This document shows, piece after piece, positions 26,183 through 33,918 of a stretch of 59,474 nucleotides of DNA. Both the position numbers and the translations under genes were made by a program. Positions within the stretch are counted from its first letter, which is position 1, and each line of letters begins with the position of its first letter. This DNA comes from Catellatospora paridis. GTDB lineage: Bacteria; Actinomycetota; Actinomycetes; Mycobacteriales; Micromonosporaceae. The stretch covers positions 21,126 through 80,599 of the forward strand of contig NZ_ML769325.1 in assembly GCF_009720365.1 (NCBI RefSeq). The letters run 5' to 3'. The notes beneath the pieces are model-generated. The model searched no databases, was not told where the DNA came from, and saw only the letters and a list, made by a program, of their open reading frames with translations.

Positions 26183-26500
26183 CGGGGCAGTGTGTCCCGG
26201 CAGCACTCATCGCGGTAAGCACATAACCGGTGACGCTTTGCCACTGCCGAGCGGATCTTCGCCACCGGCCGGCGAACCGGCACGGCCACCCGGCAGATCT
26301 TCCACGATCAAATGGCGAGAAGTTGCGACCACGCGCGTCGCAGCGCAGGTTTTCAGCCGACTCCCAGGTCGGACGAACGGTACGGAAAAGGGCCTCGCCG
26401 GGGTAACCGGATGGGCTGAGCCCATCCGCCGTCCCGCCGGATAGCTTCGGCACCCCCAGGCGTCTGTAGCTGTGGAAGAGGCCGAGCGAGAGGGGTGGGT

Positions 26501-27013
26501 GTGGACGGAGACGCCACAGCAGTGTTCACGGAGTTCGCCACGGCGCGCACGCCGGCGCTGATCCGGGTGGCCTACCTGCTCACCGGTGACCAGCATGCCG
26601 CGGAGGACCTGGTCCAGTCGGCGCTGGCCAAGACGTACGCCCGATGGGGCTCGTTGCGCCACCGGGATCCCGAAGGCTACGTGCGCACCGTGATGTACCG
26701 CGAGCAGGTGAGCTGGTGGCGACGGCTTGGCCGGATCCGCGAGTCGGTCATGCCCACGCCGGCCGACGTGACCGTGCCGGACCCGAGCACACATACCGAC
26801 CTGCGTGTGACGATGCGCGCCGCGCTGCGCCTGCTCTCCCCGGCACAGCGCACCGTCGTGGTGCTGCGCTACTACGAGGATCTGACGGAGACCCAGGTCG
26901 CCGACATCCTCGGCTGCTCCGTCGGCACGGTGCGCAGCCGAACATCCCGAGCCGTCAGCCGCCTGCGGGAAGTGCTGCCCGCCGCGGAACTCGTGTTGGA
27001 GACGACGCCATGA
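26501..27013 (+). CDS. SigE-family ECF RNA polymerase sigma factor
   Basis: A 170-residue group-4 sigma factor. Region 2 is RVAYLLTGDQHAAEDLVQSA then KTYARWGSL, and region 4 is LSPAQRTVVVLRYYEDLTET then ILGCSVGTVRSRTSRA. The WW pair in YREQVSWWRR is typical of the actinobacterial SigE-family type. GTG at 26501 follows AGAGGGG with good spacing; GTG at 26495 is an alternative. The stop overlaps the next start (ATGA), so the membrane protein downstream is coupled and is its probable regulator. Confidence 0.9.
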   Translation: MDGDATAVFTEFATARTPALIRVAYLLTGDQHAAEDLVQSALAKTYARWGSLRHRDPEGYVRTVMYREQVSWWRRLGRIRESVMPTPADVTVPDPSTHTDLRVTMRAALRLLSPAQRTVVVLRYYEDLTETQVADILGCSVGTVRSRTSRAVSRLREVLPAAELVLETTP

Positions 27014-27825
27014 ACAGTCCGTTCGAAACCCTCGTCCGCACCGCCTTGACCGACGTCGCCGACGAGGCCTCGCCCGTGAACCTGACCCCCCGCGCCCTAG
27101 GCCTCGCCCGGCGCAGACGCCGCACCGCCGCGATCACGCTGGGCGCGGCCGCGGTCGCCGCCGTGCTGGTCGGTGCACCGCTCGCGATCGCCGACCGGGA
27201 CACCCGGCCCGCGATCCTCACCTCGTCGGCTTCCGCGCCCGCACCGTCGGCGAGCCCGGCCGACCGCGGCGAGCAGCTGCTGGCCGCGGTCCGGGGTGCG
27301 ATCAAGCGCGAGGCCCCCCAGGTGACCGGCTTGGAGACGCTGGTCCGGTACATGGACGTGTGCGAGCTGGTCACCTCGGCGTCCGGCCGGCTCGTGCCCA
27401 AGGACGGCCTCATCACCCAGGCCCCGTACCAAGCGTCGGCCGTGCCGCAGGCCTGCCCCCCACCATGGGGCAACGTCCTCGACAGCTACCGCTGGCAGGG
27501 ACGGTTCGCAAAGAACGGCAAGGTGTACGCGGTGACGGTCCACATCTACCCGACCGTCCACCACGACCCCACCGACCCGCCGGTCAACGGGACCGACGCG
27601 CGGGAACGCGAGCTCGCCGCGCAGGGCGAGAACCCGCCGTACCGCGGTCCGCACGGCGAGCACGTCCTCGTCTACGACTACCTGCTGAACATGACGAAGC
27701 CGGGCGGCATCGGCGTCTTCATCGAGTGTCACGACACCGACGAGACGGGCGCCTTCATGACCCGCAGCCCGTTCACCAGGACCGAACTCGCCGCGATCGG
27801 CCTGGACCCGGCCCTGCGCCCCTGA
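27010..27825 (+). CDS. Membrane protein coupled to a sigma factor, possible anti-sigma factor
   Basis: A 271-residue protein with an N-terminal cytoplasmic stretch of about 35 residues ending in RRRRR, one membrane segment (about 38-60) and an extracytoplasmic domain of about 200 residues. The N-terminal part is too short for a standard zinc-binding anti-sigma domain and has no HxxxCxxC. The outer domain has three cysteines (DVCELV, QACPPP, IECHD) and several aromatic residues; I do not recognise it. The ATGA overlap with the sigma gene is the main evidence for joint function. Many SigE-family sigma factors have such unclassified membrane partners. Confidence 0.8.
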   Translation: MNSPFETLVRTALTDVADEASPVNLTPRALGLARRRRRTAAITLGAAAVAAVLVGAPLAIADRDTRPAILTSSASAPAPSASPADRGEQLLAAVRGAIKREAPQVTGLETLVRYMDVCELVTSASGRLVPKDGLITQAPYQASAVPQACPPPWGNVLDSYRWQGRFAKNGKVYAVTVHIYPTVHHDPTDPPVNGTDARERELAAQGENPPYRGPHGEHVLVYDYLLNMTKPGGIGVFIECHDTDETGAFMTRSPFTRTELAAIGLDPALRP

Positions 27826-27836
27826 GCGGACACGGC

Positions 27837-27878
27837 AAGGGCACCTTCTTTCGCACCTGGCGTGGAGAAGGTGCCCTT
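27837..27878. repeat. Inverted repeat AAGGGCACCTTCT
   Basis: AAGGGCACCTTCT (27837-27849) and its exact reverse complement (27866-27878) flank 16 bases, 11 bases after the stop of the membrane gene. It could act as a terminator but lacks a T-tract. The same GGGCACCTT core recurs in the proB-proA gap at 47586-47635, so it belongs to a dispersed repeat family. Confidence 0.65.
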
Positions 27879-27940
27879 CCTCGGCAGCAGCAGCGAGTCG
27901 CCCTTGTTCCCTGCCCCCGACGCCGCAGCGGCATGACCGG

Positions 27941-28294
27941 TCAGCCCGGCGCGATGAGCTGCCCGAGCGCAAATGCGATGGACTGCCGCTCAGGCTTGGT
28001 CAGTGTGGCCTGATGCCGGCGCACCAGCCGATCCGTTGACAGCGCCTTGACCTGGTCGCACATGGCGAACCCGCGCCGACCCGCGAGGTTGATCTCAGGC
28101 TGCCAGACAAGCTGGCGGTCCGTGGTCGTACACGGGACCACCAGCGCGAGGCCGTTCGGCAGCGAACAGGCCAGCGTCGAACCAACCACGATTGCCGGCC
28201 GCTCGCCCGCCTGCTCGTGCCCGACCTGCGGGTTGAACTGCACCCACCAGACCTGCCAGGGAGCGACCTGCGCGCGCCGCTGAGGCGTGGTCAC
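27941..28294 (-). CDS. MazF/PemK-family endoribonuclease toxin
   Basis: A 117-residue MazF-type toxin. The N-terminal APWQVWWVQFNPQVGHEQAG then ERPAIVVGS and the VVPCTTTDR strand are the family hallmarks; MazF proteins cut mRNA at short sequences. GTG start at 28292-28294 overlaps the antitoxin stop by four bases (GTGA), the usual antitoxin-first arrangement with coupled translation. It is intact. Cleavage specificity cannot be read from the sequence. Confidence 0.9.
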   Translation of the reverse strand: MTTPQRRAQVAPWQVWWVQFNPQVGHEQAGERPAIVVGSTLACSLPNGLALVVPCTTTDRQLVWQPEINLAGRRGFAMCDQVKALSTDRLVRRHQATLTKPERQSIAFALGQLIAPG

Positions 28295-28515
28295 TCAGTG
28301 ACCGCCGCGTCCAGCTCGGCCCACTCGCGCGCCTCGCCACGGTATTCGGCCAGCGCCTGCGGGTCGGCCTCCAGCCGCGCGGCGTCCTGCGCCGCCCGGT
28401 GCTGCCAGATCAGCACCCGTAGCGTCTCGTCGAGGCTTGCCCCGTTCAACTCCTCAGCCGCGATACGCGCCAGCGCGTCACGGTTCTCCGTCGACACGCG
28501 CATACTCGTCTGCAT
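28291..28515 (-). CDS. MazE-type antitoxin
   Basis: A 74-residue antitoxin. The N-terminal MQTSMRVSTENRDALARIAA resembles a ribbon-helix-helix DNA-binding segment, and the rest is acidic and helical (DPQALAEYRGEAREWAELDA) as expected for a toxin-wrapping tail. The ATG at 28513-28515 has no ribosome binding site; TATACT lies six bases upstream, so the mRNA is probably leaderless. It overlaps the toxin gene by four bases. It probably represses its own promoter. Confidence 0.85.
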   Translation of the reverse strand: MQTSMRVSTENRDALARIAAEELNGASLDETLRVLIWQHRAAQDAARLEADPQALAEYRGEAREWAELDAAVTE

Positions 28516-28529
28516 ACACCAAGTATACG
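28516..28529 (-). promoter_or_regulatory. mazEF promoter and probable operator
   Basis: On the minus strand TATACT (28522-28527) is a near-ideal -10 element ending six bases before the ATG. The palindrome GTATAC covers it, and a related GTATGC overlaps the start codon five bases away, a plausible antitoxin-binding site. No good -35 is visible. Confidence 0.5.
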
Positions 28530-28646
28530 ACGATGGCACCCCGCGCGATGGGCGTCGGGAGACGGCGGCAGCGGCAGGCACCTGTCACCGACCGTCAGAG
28601 CACAGGACGCAGCCGCCCAGGGCTGGTCTCCATTGGACTGGCACGA

Positions 28647-28686
28647 AAGAGCCCCTGCCAGGAAAACCTGGTCAGGGGCTCTTTTG
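28647..28686 (-). terminator. Terminator after tRNA-Tyr
   Basis: AAGAGCCCCTG (28647-28657) pairs with CAGGGGCTCTT (28673-28683), and inside it CCAGG pairs with CCTGG around AAAA, with one bulged base. Sixteen base pairs in total. It lies just past the 3' end of tRNA-Tyr. T-runs occur on the plus side (TTTT at 28682-28685), so it may work in both directions. Confidence 0.8.
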
Positions 28687-28690
28687 CTGT

Positions 28691-28774
28691 TGGTGGCGGG
28701 TAGAGGATTCGAACCTCTGTAGCTTTCGCGACGGATTTACAGTCCGCTCCCATTGGCCGCTCGGGCAACCCGCC
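28691..28774 (-). tRNA. tRNA-Tyr (GTA anticodon)
   Basis: A class II tRNA with a long variable arm. The acceptor GGCGGGT pairs with ACCCGCC, the anticodon loop is CTGTAAA and the T-arm has GGTTCGAATCC. Discriminator A is followed by an encoded CCA (28691-28693), unlike the other three tRNAs in the window. Confidence 0.95.
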
Positions 28775-28899
28775 TGGTACAGCGTCGCCAGCACCGCAGG
28801 CGATGTTGGCTCGATAAGGATAGCGGTATGCCGGCGACGATGTGCAACCGGGTTGGACCATGAGCGCGGCGCGCCGCCGGATCTGCTAAAACGGTACGC

Positions 28900-29394
28900 A
28901 TGGCAGCTAACCCGTCGTTCGACATCGTCAGCAAGGTTGATCGGCAGGAGGTGGACAACGCGCTGCACCAGGCCGAGAAGGAGCTGGGGACGCGGTTCGA
29001 CTTCCGTGACACGGGAGCATCCATCGCCTGGGCCGGCGAGGAGGGCCTGACCATCCAGGCCAACACCGAGGACCGAGCGAAGGCCGCCCTGGACGTCTTC
29101 AAGGAGAAGCTGATCAAGCGCAACATCTCCCTGAAGTCGCTGGACGCCGGCGAGCCGAAGTCCTCCGGCAAGATCTACAAGATCGACTGCAAGATCATCC
29201 AGGGTATCGACCAGGAGAAGGCCAAGGCCATCTCCAAGAAGATCCGCGACGAGGGCCCGAAGGGCGTGCAGGCGCAGATCCAGGGCGACCAGCTCCGGGT
29301 GACCGGCAAGAAGAAGGACGATCTGCAGGAGGTCATCGCCCTGCTCAAGGGAGGCGACTTCGACGTCGCCCTCCAGTTCACCAACTACCGATAG
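28900..29394 (+). CDS. YajQ-family (DUF520) nucleotide-binding protein
   Basis: A 164-residue member of the YajQ family, small double-ferredoxin-fold proteins; some bind cyclic-di-GMP. The family signatures are clear: [28 protein letters not shown] and [20 protein letters not shown], ending ALQFTNYR. There is no ribosome binding site; TAAAAC ends seven bases before the ATG, a weaker case of the leaderless pattern seen at other genes here. It stands alone. A link with the GGDEF-EAL protein elsewhere in the window is only suggestive. Confidence 0.95.
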   Translation: MAANPSFDIVSKVDRQEVDNALHQAEKELGTRFDFRDTGASIAWAGEEGLTIQANTEDRAKAALDVFKEKLIKRNISLKSLDAGEPKSSGKIYKIDCKIIQGIDQEKAKAISKKIRDEGPKGVQAQIQGDQLRVTGKKKDDLQEVIALLKGGDFDVALQFTNYR

Positions 29395-29539
29395 ACCCGG
29401 TCGGACCGCCGTCGCCAGGTCGCGGAATGGCCGAGCTGAGCTGGCCAGACGCTGGTTTCGCCAGTCATCGCCCGGTCGGCTCGGGTCGCCCGTTGACGAC
29501 CGGGCCGGAGACGGCGTGGCGGCAGGACCCGTTTTTCGA

Positions 29540-29574
29540 GGAAGCGCCGTCAACACCACGTTGACGGTGCTTCC
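29540..29574 (+). terminator. Hairpin downstream of the YajQ gene
   Basis: GGAAGCGCCGTCAAC (29540-29554) pairs with GTTGACGGTGCTTCC (29560-29574) with one G-U pair and a five-base loop. It is 145 bases beyond the YajQ stop. No strong T-tract follows; CGTTTTTCG precedes it on the plus strand, which would be the tail for leftward transcripts. The rest of 29395-29602 holds nothing I can identify. Confidence 0.5.
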
Positions 29575-29602
29575 TTCCGGACCGCCCTCATCGCCCCGCC
29601 GC

Positions 29603-29717
29603 TTGCGTGCCCTCGAAGGACACCATGCTGCCGGGCGGCTCGTCGCGGTACCTCGTGATCAACCTCGGCACGGGCACCGGCACGACCGTCCTCGAACTCG
29701 TCGAGGCCTTCACGAAA
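29603..29717 (+). pseudogene. Decayed fragment of a UDP-glucose 4-epimerase gene
   Basis: In one frame 29603-29632 reads LRALEGHHAA, and in a shifted frame 29646-29714 reads RYLVINLGTGTGTTVLELVE followed by AFTK. Together they match the C-terminal third of GalE-type epimerases (a helix with ALE, then NLGTG-G-SVLELV-AF). There is no start, no Rossmann GGAGFIGS part and a frameshift between the pieces. It ends at the htpX terminator. I read it as a relic; a functional copy would be elsewhere in the genome. Confidence 0.6.
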
Positions 29718-29742
29718 AGGCCCCGCCGGTGTGGCGGGGCCT
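29714..29742 (-). terminator. Terminator of htpX
   Basis: AGGCCCCGCC (29718-29727) pairs with GGCGGGGCCT (29733-29742) across five bases. On the minus strand TTTCG follows directly. It is 12 bases past the htpX stop. Confidence 0.8.
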
Positions 29743-29754
29743 CTTCCTGCAGCG

Positions 29755-30630
29755 TCAGCGCATGTACTGGATGGGGCCCGAGCTGGCGGCCATGGCCTCC
29801 AGGCGGCGGACCCGCTCCTCCATCGGCGGGTGCGTGGAGAACAGCGACGCGATGCCGCCGCCCTTCAGCGGGTTGTCGATCATCAGGTGGGCCGTGCTGG
29901 CGAGCTGCCCCTCGGCGGGCAGCGGCATCTGCTGTACGCCCATGTGGATCTTCTTGAGTGCGCTGGCCAGGGCCAGCGGGTCGTTGGTGAGCTGCGCGCC
30001 CGAGGCGTCGGCCTGGAACTCCCGGCTGCGGCTGATCGCCAGCTGGATGACCGTCGCGGCCAGCGGGCCGAGGATCAGCATCATCATCAGCGCGAGCGGG
30101 TTGGGGCCGTCGTCGTCATCGCCGCCCATCGGGATGAACCAGGCGAGGTTGGCCAGCATGGTGATGATGCCGGCGAGCGCCCCGGCGACGCTGGAGATCA
30201 GGATGTCGCGGTTGTAGACGTGCGACAGCTCGTGGCCGATGACGGCGCGCAGCTCCCGGTAGTCGAGGATGCGGGTGATGCCCTCGGTCACGGCGACCGC
30301 CGCGTGCTGCGGGTTGCGGCCGGTGGCGAAGGCGTTGGGCTGCATGGTGGGGCTGACGTACAGGCGGGGCATGGGCTGTCCGGCCTGCTGCGCGAGTTCC
30401 CGCACCATCTGGTAGAGCTGGGGGAACTCGGCCTCGCTGACCGGTTGGGCGCGCATGGAGCGCAGCGCGAGCTTGTCCGAGAAGAAGTAGCTCACACCGT
30501 TCATGAGCAGCGCCACGATGACGGCGATGAACAGGCCCGCGCTGCCGCCGAACCAGTAGCCGATGCCGAGGATGAGCGCTGTCAGCAGGCCCAGCAGGGC
30601 CGCCGTCTTCAAGCCGTTGTGGCTGTGCAT
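29755..30630 (-). CDS. htpX: Membrane zinc metalloprotease HtpX
   Basis: A 291-residue M48 protease that degrades damaged membrane proteins. The zinc motif HELSH (His133, Glu134, His137) and the third ligand in EFQAD (Glu204) are present. Hydrophobic segments lie at about residues 9-50 and 143-200. The ATG at 30628-30630 follows GGAGGGAAGG. It is monocistronic, with a terminator immediately after it and a 218-base gap upstream that also contains the end of the nuo transcript. Confidence 0.96.
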   Translation of the reverse strand: MHSHNGLKTAALLGLLTALILGIGYWFGGSAGLFIAVIVALLMNGVSYFFSDKLALRSMRAQPVSEAEFPQLYQMVRELAQQAGQPMPRLYVSPTMQPNAFATGRNPQHAAVAVTEGITRILDYRELRAVIGHELSHVYNRDILISSVAGALAGIITMLANLAWFIPMGGDDDDGPNPLALMMMLILGPLAATVIQLAISRSREFQADASGAQLTNDPLALASALKKIHMGVQQMPLPAEGQLASTAHLMIDNPLKGGGIASLFSTHPPMEERVRRLEAMAASSGPIQYMR

Positions 30631-30757
30631 GCCTTCCCTCCACGAGTGGCGCGGTCGGTGGACCGCGCATCCGTTTCAACCAGTGCTCCTGGTCTCCACG
30701 TTCCCGCCGAGCGCTGTGAACATGCTGAAAACTCGGGTTTGGCCGCACCGTCACTGT

Positions 30758-30824
30758 GAAGACCGCTGTTCCGTGTCAAGACCTGCGGTCAAACCCCGGG
30801 TTCTGACACCAAACAGCGATCTTC
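30758..30824. repeat. Long imperfect inverted repeat after nuoN
   Basis: Two 24-base arms (30758-30781 and 30801-30824; cores GACCGCTGTT and AACAGCGATC) match at 19 of 24 positions as reverse complements around a 19-base loop. It starts 25 bases past the nuoN stop, so it could end nuo transcription. Its size and imperfect arms also fit a small palindromic repeat element. The remaining gap (30631-30757) shows nothing specific beyond the htpX ribosome binding site. Confidence 0.6.
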
Positions 30825-30848
30825 GTCCGCCCAGGGGCGGCGGGGGGG

Positions 30849-32363
30849 TCAGCGCCAGGCGGTGACGGCGGCGTAGAGGAGTTGCGGGTCGACGGTGAGC
30901 AGGACGCCGGCGGCGGTGGCCAGGCCGAGCGCCGCCGCGGGGGCCCACGGCACGCGGGCAGGCTCGCCGGGGCCGGCGGCCGAGCGGTACAGGGCGGCGA
31001 TCGGACGCCAGTACACGGCGAGGCCGACGACCGAGACCAGCGCCACCAGCAGGGCCAGCCGGTAGGAGTCGACGCGCAGCAACGCCTGGATCACGGTGAT
31101 CTTGGCGAACAGGCCCGCCAGCATCGGCGGCAGCCCGGCCAGGCCGACCAGCGCGAAGGTCAGCGCGGCCGCCCGCCACGGTGCGGTCCGGCCCAGGCCG
31201 TGCAGGTCGGCCAGGGTGCCGCCGTCCGGCTCGTCCGGCCGCAGGGCCACCACCGCGCTGAACGCGGCCAGCTCCAGCACCAGGAAGAAGACGGTGTACG
31301 CGAGCGCGGCGTCGAGCAGCCCGTCGGCCTGCCCGGCCAGCGCCAGCCCGGTGAGCCCGCCCAGCGGCGCGAGGATGAACCCGGCCTGCGCGATCGAGGA
31401 CCAGGCGAGCAGGCGCACCGTGCGGCGCTGGCGCAGCGCGACCAGGGTGCCGATGAGCATCGACAGGGCGGCCAGCACGGACAGGGTGATGCCCGCGGTG
31501 ATGAACATGCCGCGGTCGTCACCCGCCGCGCCGGTGACCAGCACGCCGTCGACGACGATCAGGATCGCCACGACGCCGCCCAGTTTGGAGGCGGTGGACA
31601 GGAACGCGGCGACGGGCACCGGCGCGCCCTCGTAGGTGGCGGGGGCCCAGGCGTGCAGCGGTGCGGCGGCGACCTTGAAACCGAGGCCGACCAGGATCAG
31701 CGCCAGGCCGGTGAGCGCCACGGGACGCCACTGGCCGGTGGCGAACAGCGGCGCCGAGACCAGCCCGCGCAGCTGCACGGTGCCCGAGGCGAGGTAGAGC
31801 AGCGCCGCGCCGAGCAGGGTCACCGCGGTCGCGGCCACGCTGTTGGCGAAGAACGTCACCGCGGCCGCGGCGGCCTCGCCGGCGCGCCGCCGGTGCAGCG
31901 CCACCAGGGCGTACAGCGGAATGGTCAGCGTCTCCAGCGCGACGATCAGGGTGATCAGGTCGCCGGCCGCGGCCAGCGCGACACCGCCGGTCATCGCGCA
32001 CGCGAACAGGAAGACCGTCTCGCCGGCGGGCGCGTCGCCGCGGCGCAGCGCCGGGACGTAGAGCAGCAGCGCGCCCACGGTCAGCGCCGCCACCAGCACC
32101 GACACCAGGCGGGCGCGGGAGTCGAAGACGAGCGCGCAGTCCACCGGCATGATCGCGTCGCTGCCGGGTGCGGCGAGCCCGGCGCAGAAGGTGCCGATCT
32201 GGCGCGGCACGGTGACGGCCGCGGTCACCGCGGTGGCCACCGCGCCGAGCAGGCCGACACCGAGTGGCCAGCGCCAGCGCGGTTGCGTGATCAGGTCGAC
32301 GACCAGCACCGCGAGCGCGGTCCCGGCGGCGACCAGCAGGGGCAGCATCAGCTGGAGGTTCAC
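30849..32363 (-). CDS. nuoN: NADH-quinone oxidoreductase subunit N
   Basis: A 504-residue proton-pumping antiporter-like membrane subunit of complex I. It is hydrophobic throughout, with family features such as FLFACAMTGGVALAAAGDLI and FKVAAAPLHAWAPATYEGAP. The start is GTG at 32361-32363, with GGGAG about 11 bases upstream. That ribosome binding site and start lie in a duplicate of the nuoM 3' end, so the normal nuoM/nuoN overlap has been replaced by a 61-base gap. Last gene of the cluster, followed by a long inverted repeat. Confidence 0.95.
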   Translation of the reverse strand: MNLQLMLPLLVAAGTALAVLVVDLITQPRWRWPLGVGLLGAVATAVTAAVTVPRQIGTFCAGLAAPGSDAIMPVDCALVFDSRARLVSVLVAALTVGALLLYVPALRRGDAPAGETVFLFACAMTGGVALAAAGDLITLIVALETLTIPLYALVALHRRRAGEAAAAAVTFFANSVAATAVTLLGAALLYLASGTVQLRGLVSAPLFATGQWRPVALTGLALILVGLGFKVAAAPLHAWAPATYEGAPVPVAAFLSTASKLGGVVAILIVVDGVLVTGAAGDDRGMFITAGITLSVLAALSMLIGTLVALRQRRTVRLLAWSSIAQAGFILAPLGGLTGLALAGQADGLLDAALAYTVFFLVLELAAFSAVVALRPDEPDGGTLADLHGLGRTAPWRAAALTFALVGLAGLPPMLAGLFAKITVIQALLRVDSYRLALLVALVSVVGLAVYWRPIAALYRSAAGPGEPARVPWAPAAALGLATAAGVLLTVDPQLLYAAVTAWR

Positions 32364-32428
32364 GGCGCCACCGCTCCCGTCGTCAGCGCGGCCACCAGCC
32401 CGGCGGGCAGTCCTGGCATCGGCTTCAC
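32360..32428 (-). CDS. 22-codon ORF created by duplication between nuoM and nuoN
   Basis: GTG at 32426-32428 overlaps the nuoM stop (GTGA), and this ORF ends with a TGA that overlaps the nuoN GTG in the same way. It would encode VKPMPGLPAGLVAALTTGAV then AP. Its tail copies the nuoM C-terminus (ALTTGAVTP). It is probably not a functional peptide but a translational bridge that keeps ribosomes moving from nuoM to nuoN. Confidence 0.45.
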   Translation of the reverse strand: MKPMPGLPAGLVAALTTGAVAP

Positions 32429-32461
32429 GGTGTCACCGCTCCCGTCGTCAGCGCGGCCACC
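32369..32461. repeat. Tandem duplication at the nuoM-nuoN junction
   Basis: A 28-base segment is present at 32369-32396 and again, identical, at 32434-32461, 65 bases apart. The similarity continues a further ten bases with two differences, into the GTGAA that is the nuoN start in one copy and spans the nuoM stop in the other. A single tandem duplication of 65 bases explains it. Confidence 0.85.
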
Positions 32462-33918
32462 GCGTCGGCCGACATGCCCAGCACCAGCATCGGCATGACG
32501 CCGAGCAGCAGCGCCAGGGCCACCAACGGCGACCAGGCGACCAGTTCGGGAACCCGGGCCTCGGGCGCGCCCGCCAGCGTCGCGGCCTGCGGGCCGTGGC
32601 TGACCCGGCGCAGCAGCCGCAGCAGGTATGCCGCGGTCAGCGCGCCGCCGATCGCGGCCAGCACGGCCAGCACGGTCCACAGCGTGCCGCCGCGCTGCAC
32701 GGACGCGACCACGGCGAACGCCTCGCCCCAGAATCCGGCGAGGCCGGGCAGGCCGAGGCTGCCCAGCGCGGCGAAGCCGAGCACGCCGGCCAGCCAGGGC
32801 TGGCGCTCGCGCAGGCCGCCCAGGTCGGCCAGCAGGCCGGTGTGCGCGCGGTCCTTGATCGCCCCGGCCAGGAAGAACAGCAGGCCGGTGAGCAGGCCGT
32901 GCGCGATGTTGCCGATCAGCGCGGCCTGCAGGCCGATCTCGTTGAGGGTGGCGATGCCGAGCAGCACGAAACCCATGTGCCCGACGGAGGAGTACGCGAT
33001 CAGGCGCTTGACCTCGATCTGGGACAGGCAGACCAGGGAGCCGATGAGAATCGCGGCGACCGCGAGCACGCCCAGCGCGGGCGCGAACGCCGCGGCGCCC
33101 TCCGGCGTCACCCCGACCCCGACCCGGATCAGCCCGTACGTGCCCATCTTCAGCAGCACGCCGGCCAGGATCACGCTGCCCACGGTCGGGGCCTCGGTGT
33201 GCGCGTCGGGCAGCCAGGTGTGCAGCGGCCACAGCGGGCTCTTGACGGCGAACGCGATCGCGAACAGTCCGAAGATCCACAGCTGGGCGTCGTGCGACAG
33301 CAGGCCGGGTTCGGCGGTGAGCCGCCCGATGTCGGCGGTGCCGGTCTGCGTCACCACGGCGACCACGGCGACCAGCAGCAGCACCGACCCGGCCAGGGTG
33401 TAGAGCGCGAACTTCAGCGCGGCCGCGCGCCGGGCCGGGCCGCCCCAGCCGGCGATGACCGCCGCCATCGGCAGCAGCACCACCTCGAAGGCGAGGAAGA
33501 AGAGCACCAGGTTGAAGGCGAGGAAGGTGCCGAGGATGCCCACCTCGATCACCAGCAGCAGCGCGGCCAGCTGGTTGGCCCGTTCCGGTCGCTGCCACAC
33601 CAGATAGCCGCAGCACAGCAGCGTCAGCAGCGCGGTCAGCACGACAAGGGGGTAGGAGATGCCGTCCACACCCAGGTTCAGCCGCAGCTCCAGCGCGGGC
33701 ACCCAGGTCCAGTCGACCTCGTGCCACAGTCCGCTTCCCCGGCCGACCGGCTTCACCACGCCGCGTGAGAAGAACATCGGGACCGCCAGCAGCACGGTGA
33801 GCGCCGCGGCCACGGTGGCCGTGATCGTGCCGGCCCGACCCCGCAACAGCAGCGCGGCGACCGCGCCCAGCAGCGGCGCCACCAACACGCCCACCAGGAG
33901 AAACGCAGAAGTCGTCAT
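32425..33918 (-). CDS. nuoM: NADH-quinone oxidoreductase subunit M
   Basis: A 497-residue antiporter-like subunit of complex I. The conserved LFFLAFEVVLLPMAAVIAGW and FAVKSPLWPLHTWLPDAHTE (proton-channel Glu and Lys), and QIEVKRLIAYSSVGHMGFVL are present. The ATG at 33916-33918 overlaps the nuoL stop (ATGA). The frame stays open upstream through nuoL as an artefact. Its C-terminal codons are duplicated in the gap before nuoN. Confidence 0.96.
   Translation of the reverse strand: MTTSAFLLVGVLVAPLLGAVAALLLRGRAGTITATVAAALTVLLAVPMFFSRGVVKPVGRGSGLWHEVDWTWVPALELRLNLGVDGISYPLVVLTALLTLLCCGYLVWQRPERANQLAALLLVIEVGILGTFLAFNLVLFFLAFEVVLLPMAAVIAGWGGPARRAAALKFALYTLAGSVLLLVAVVAVVTQTGTADIGRLTAEPGLLSHDAQLWIFGLFAIAFAVKSPLWPLHTWLPDAHTEAPTVGSVILAGVLLKMGTYGLIRVGVGVTPEGAAAFAPALGVLAVAAILIGSLVCLSQIEVKRLIAYSSVGHMGFVLLGIATLNEIGLQAALIGNIAHGLLTGLLFFLAGAIKDRAHTGLLADLGGLRERQPWLAGVLGFAALGSLGLPGLAGFWGEAFAVVASVQRGGTLWTVLAVLAAIGGALTAAYLLRLLRRVSHGPQAATLAGAPEARVPELVAWSPLVALALLLGVMPMLVLGMSADAVAALTTGAVTP

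Noticed and set aside
29516..30217. A 233-codon plus-strand frame spanning the galE relic and htpX
   Set aside because: It changes from unrelated spacer into the antisense of htpX, with no consistent protein-like composition.
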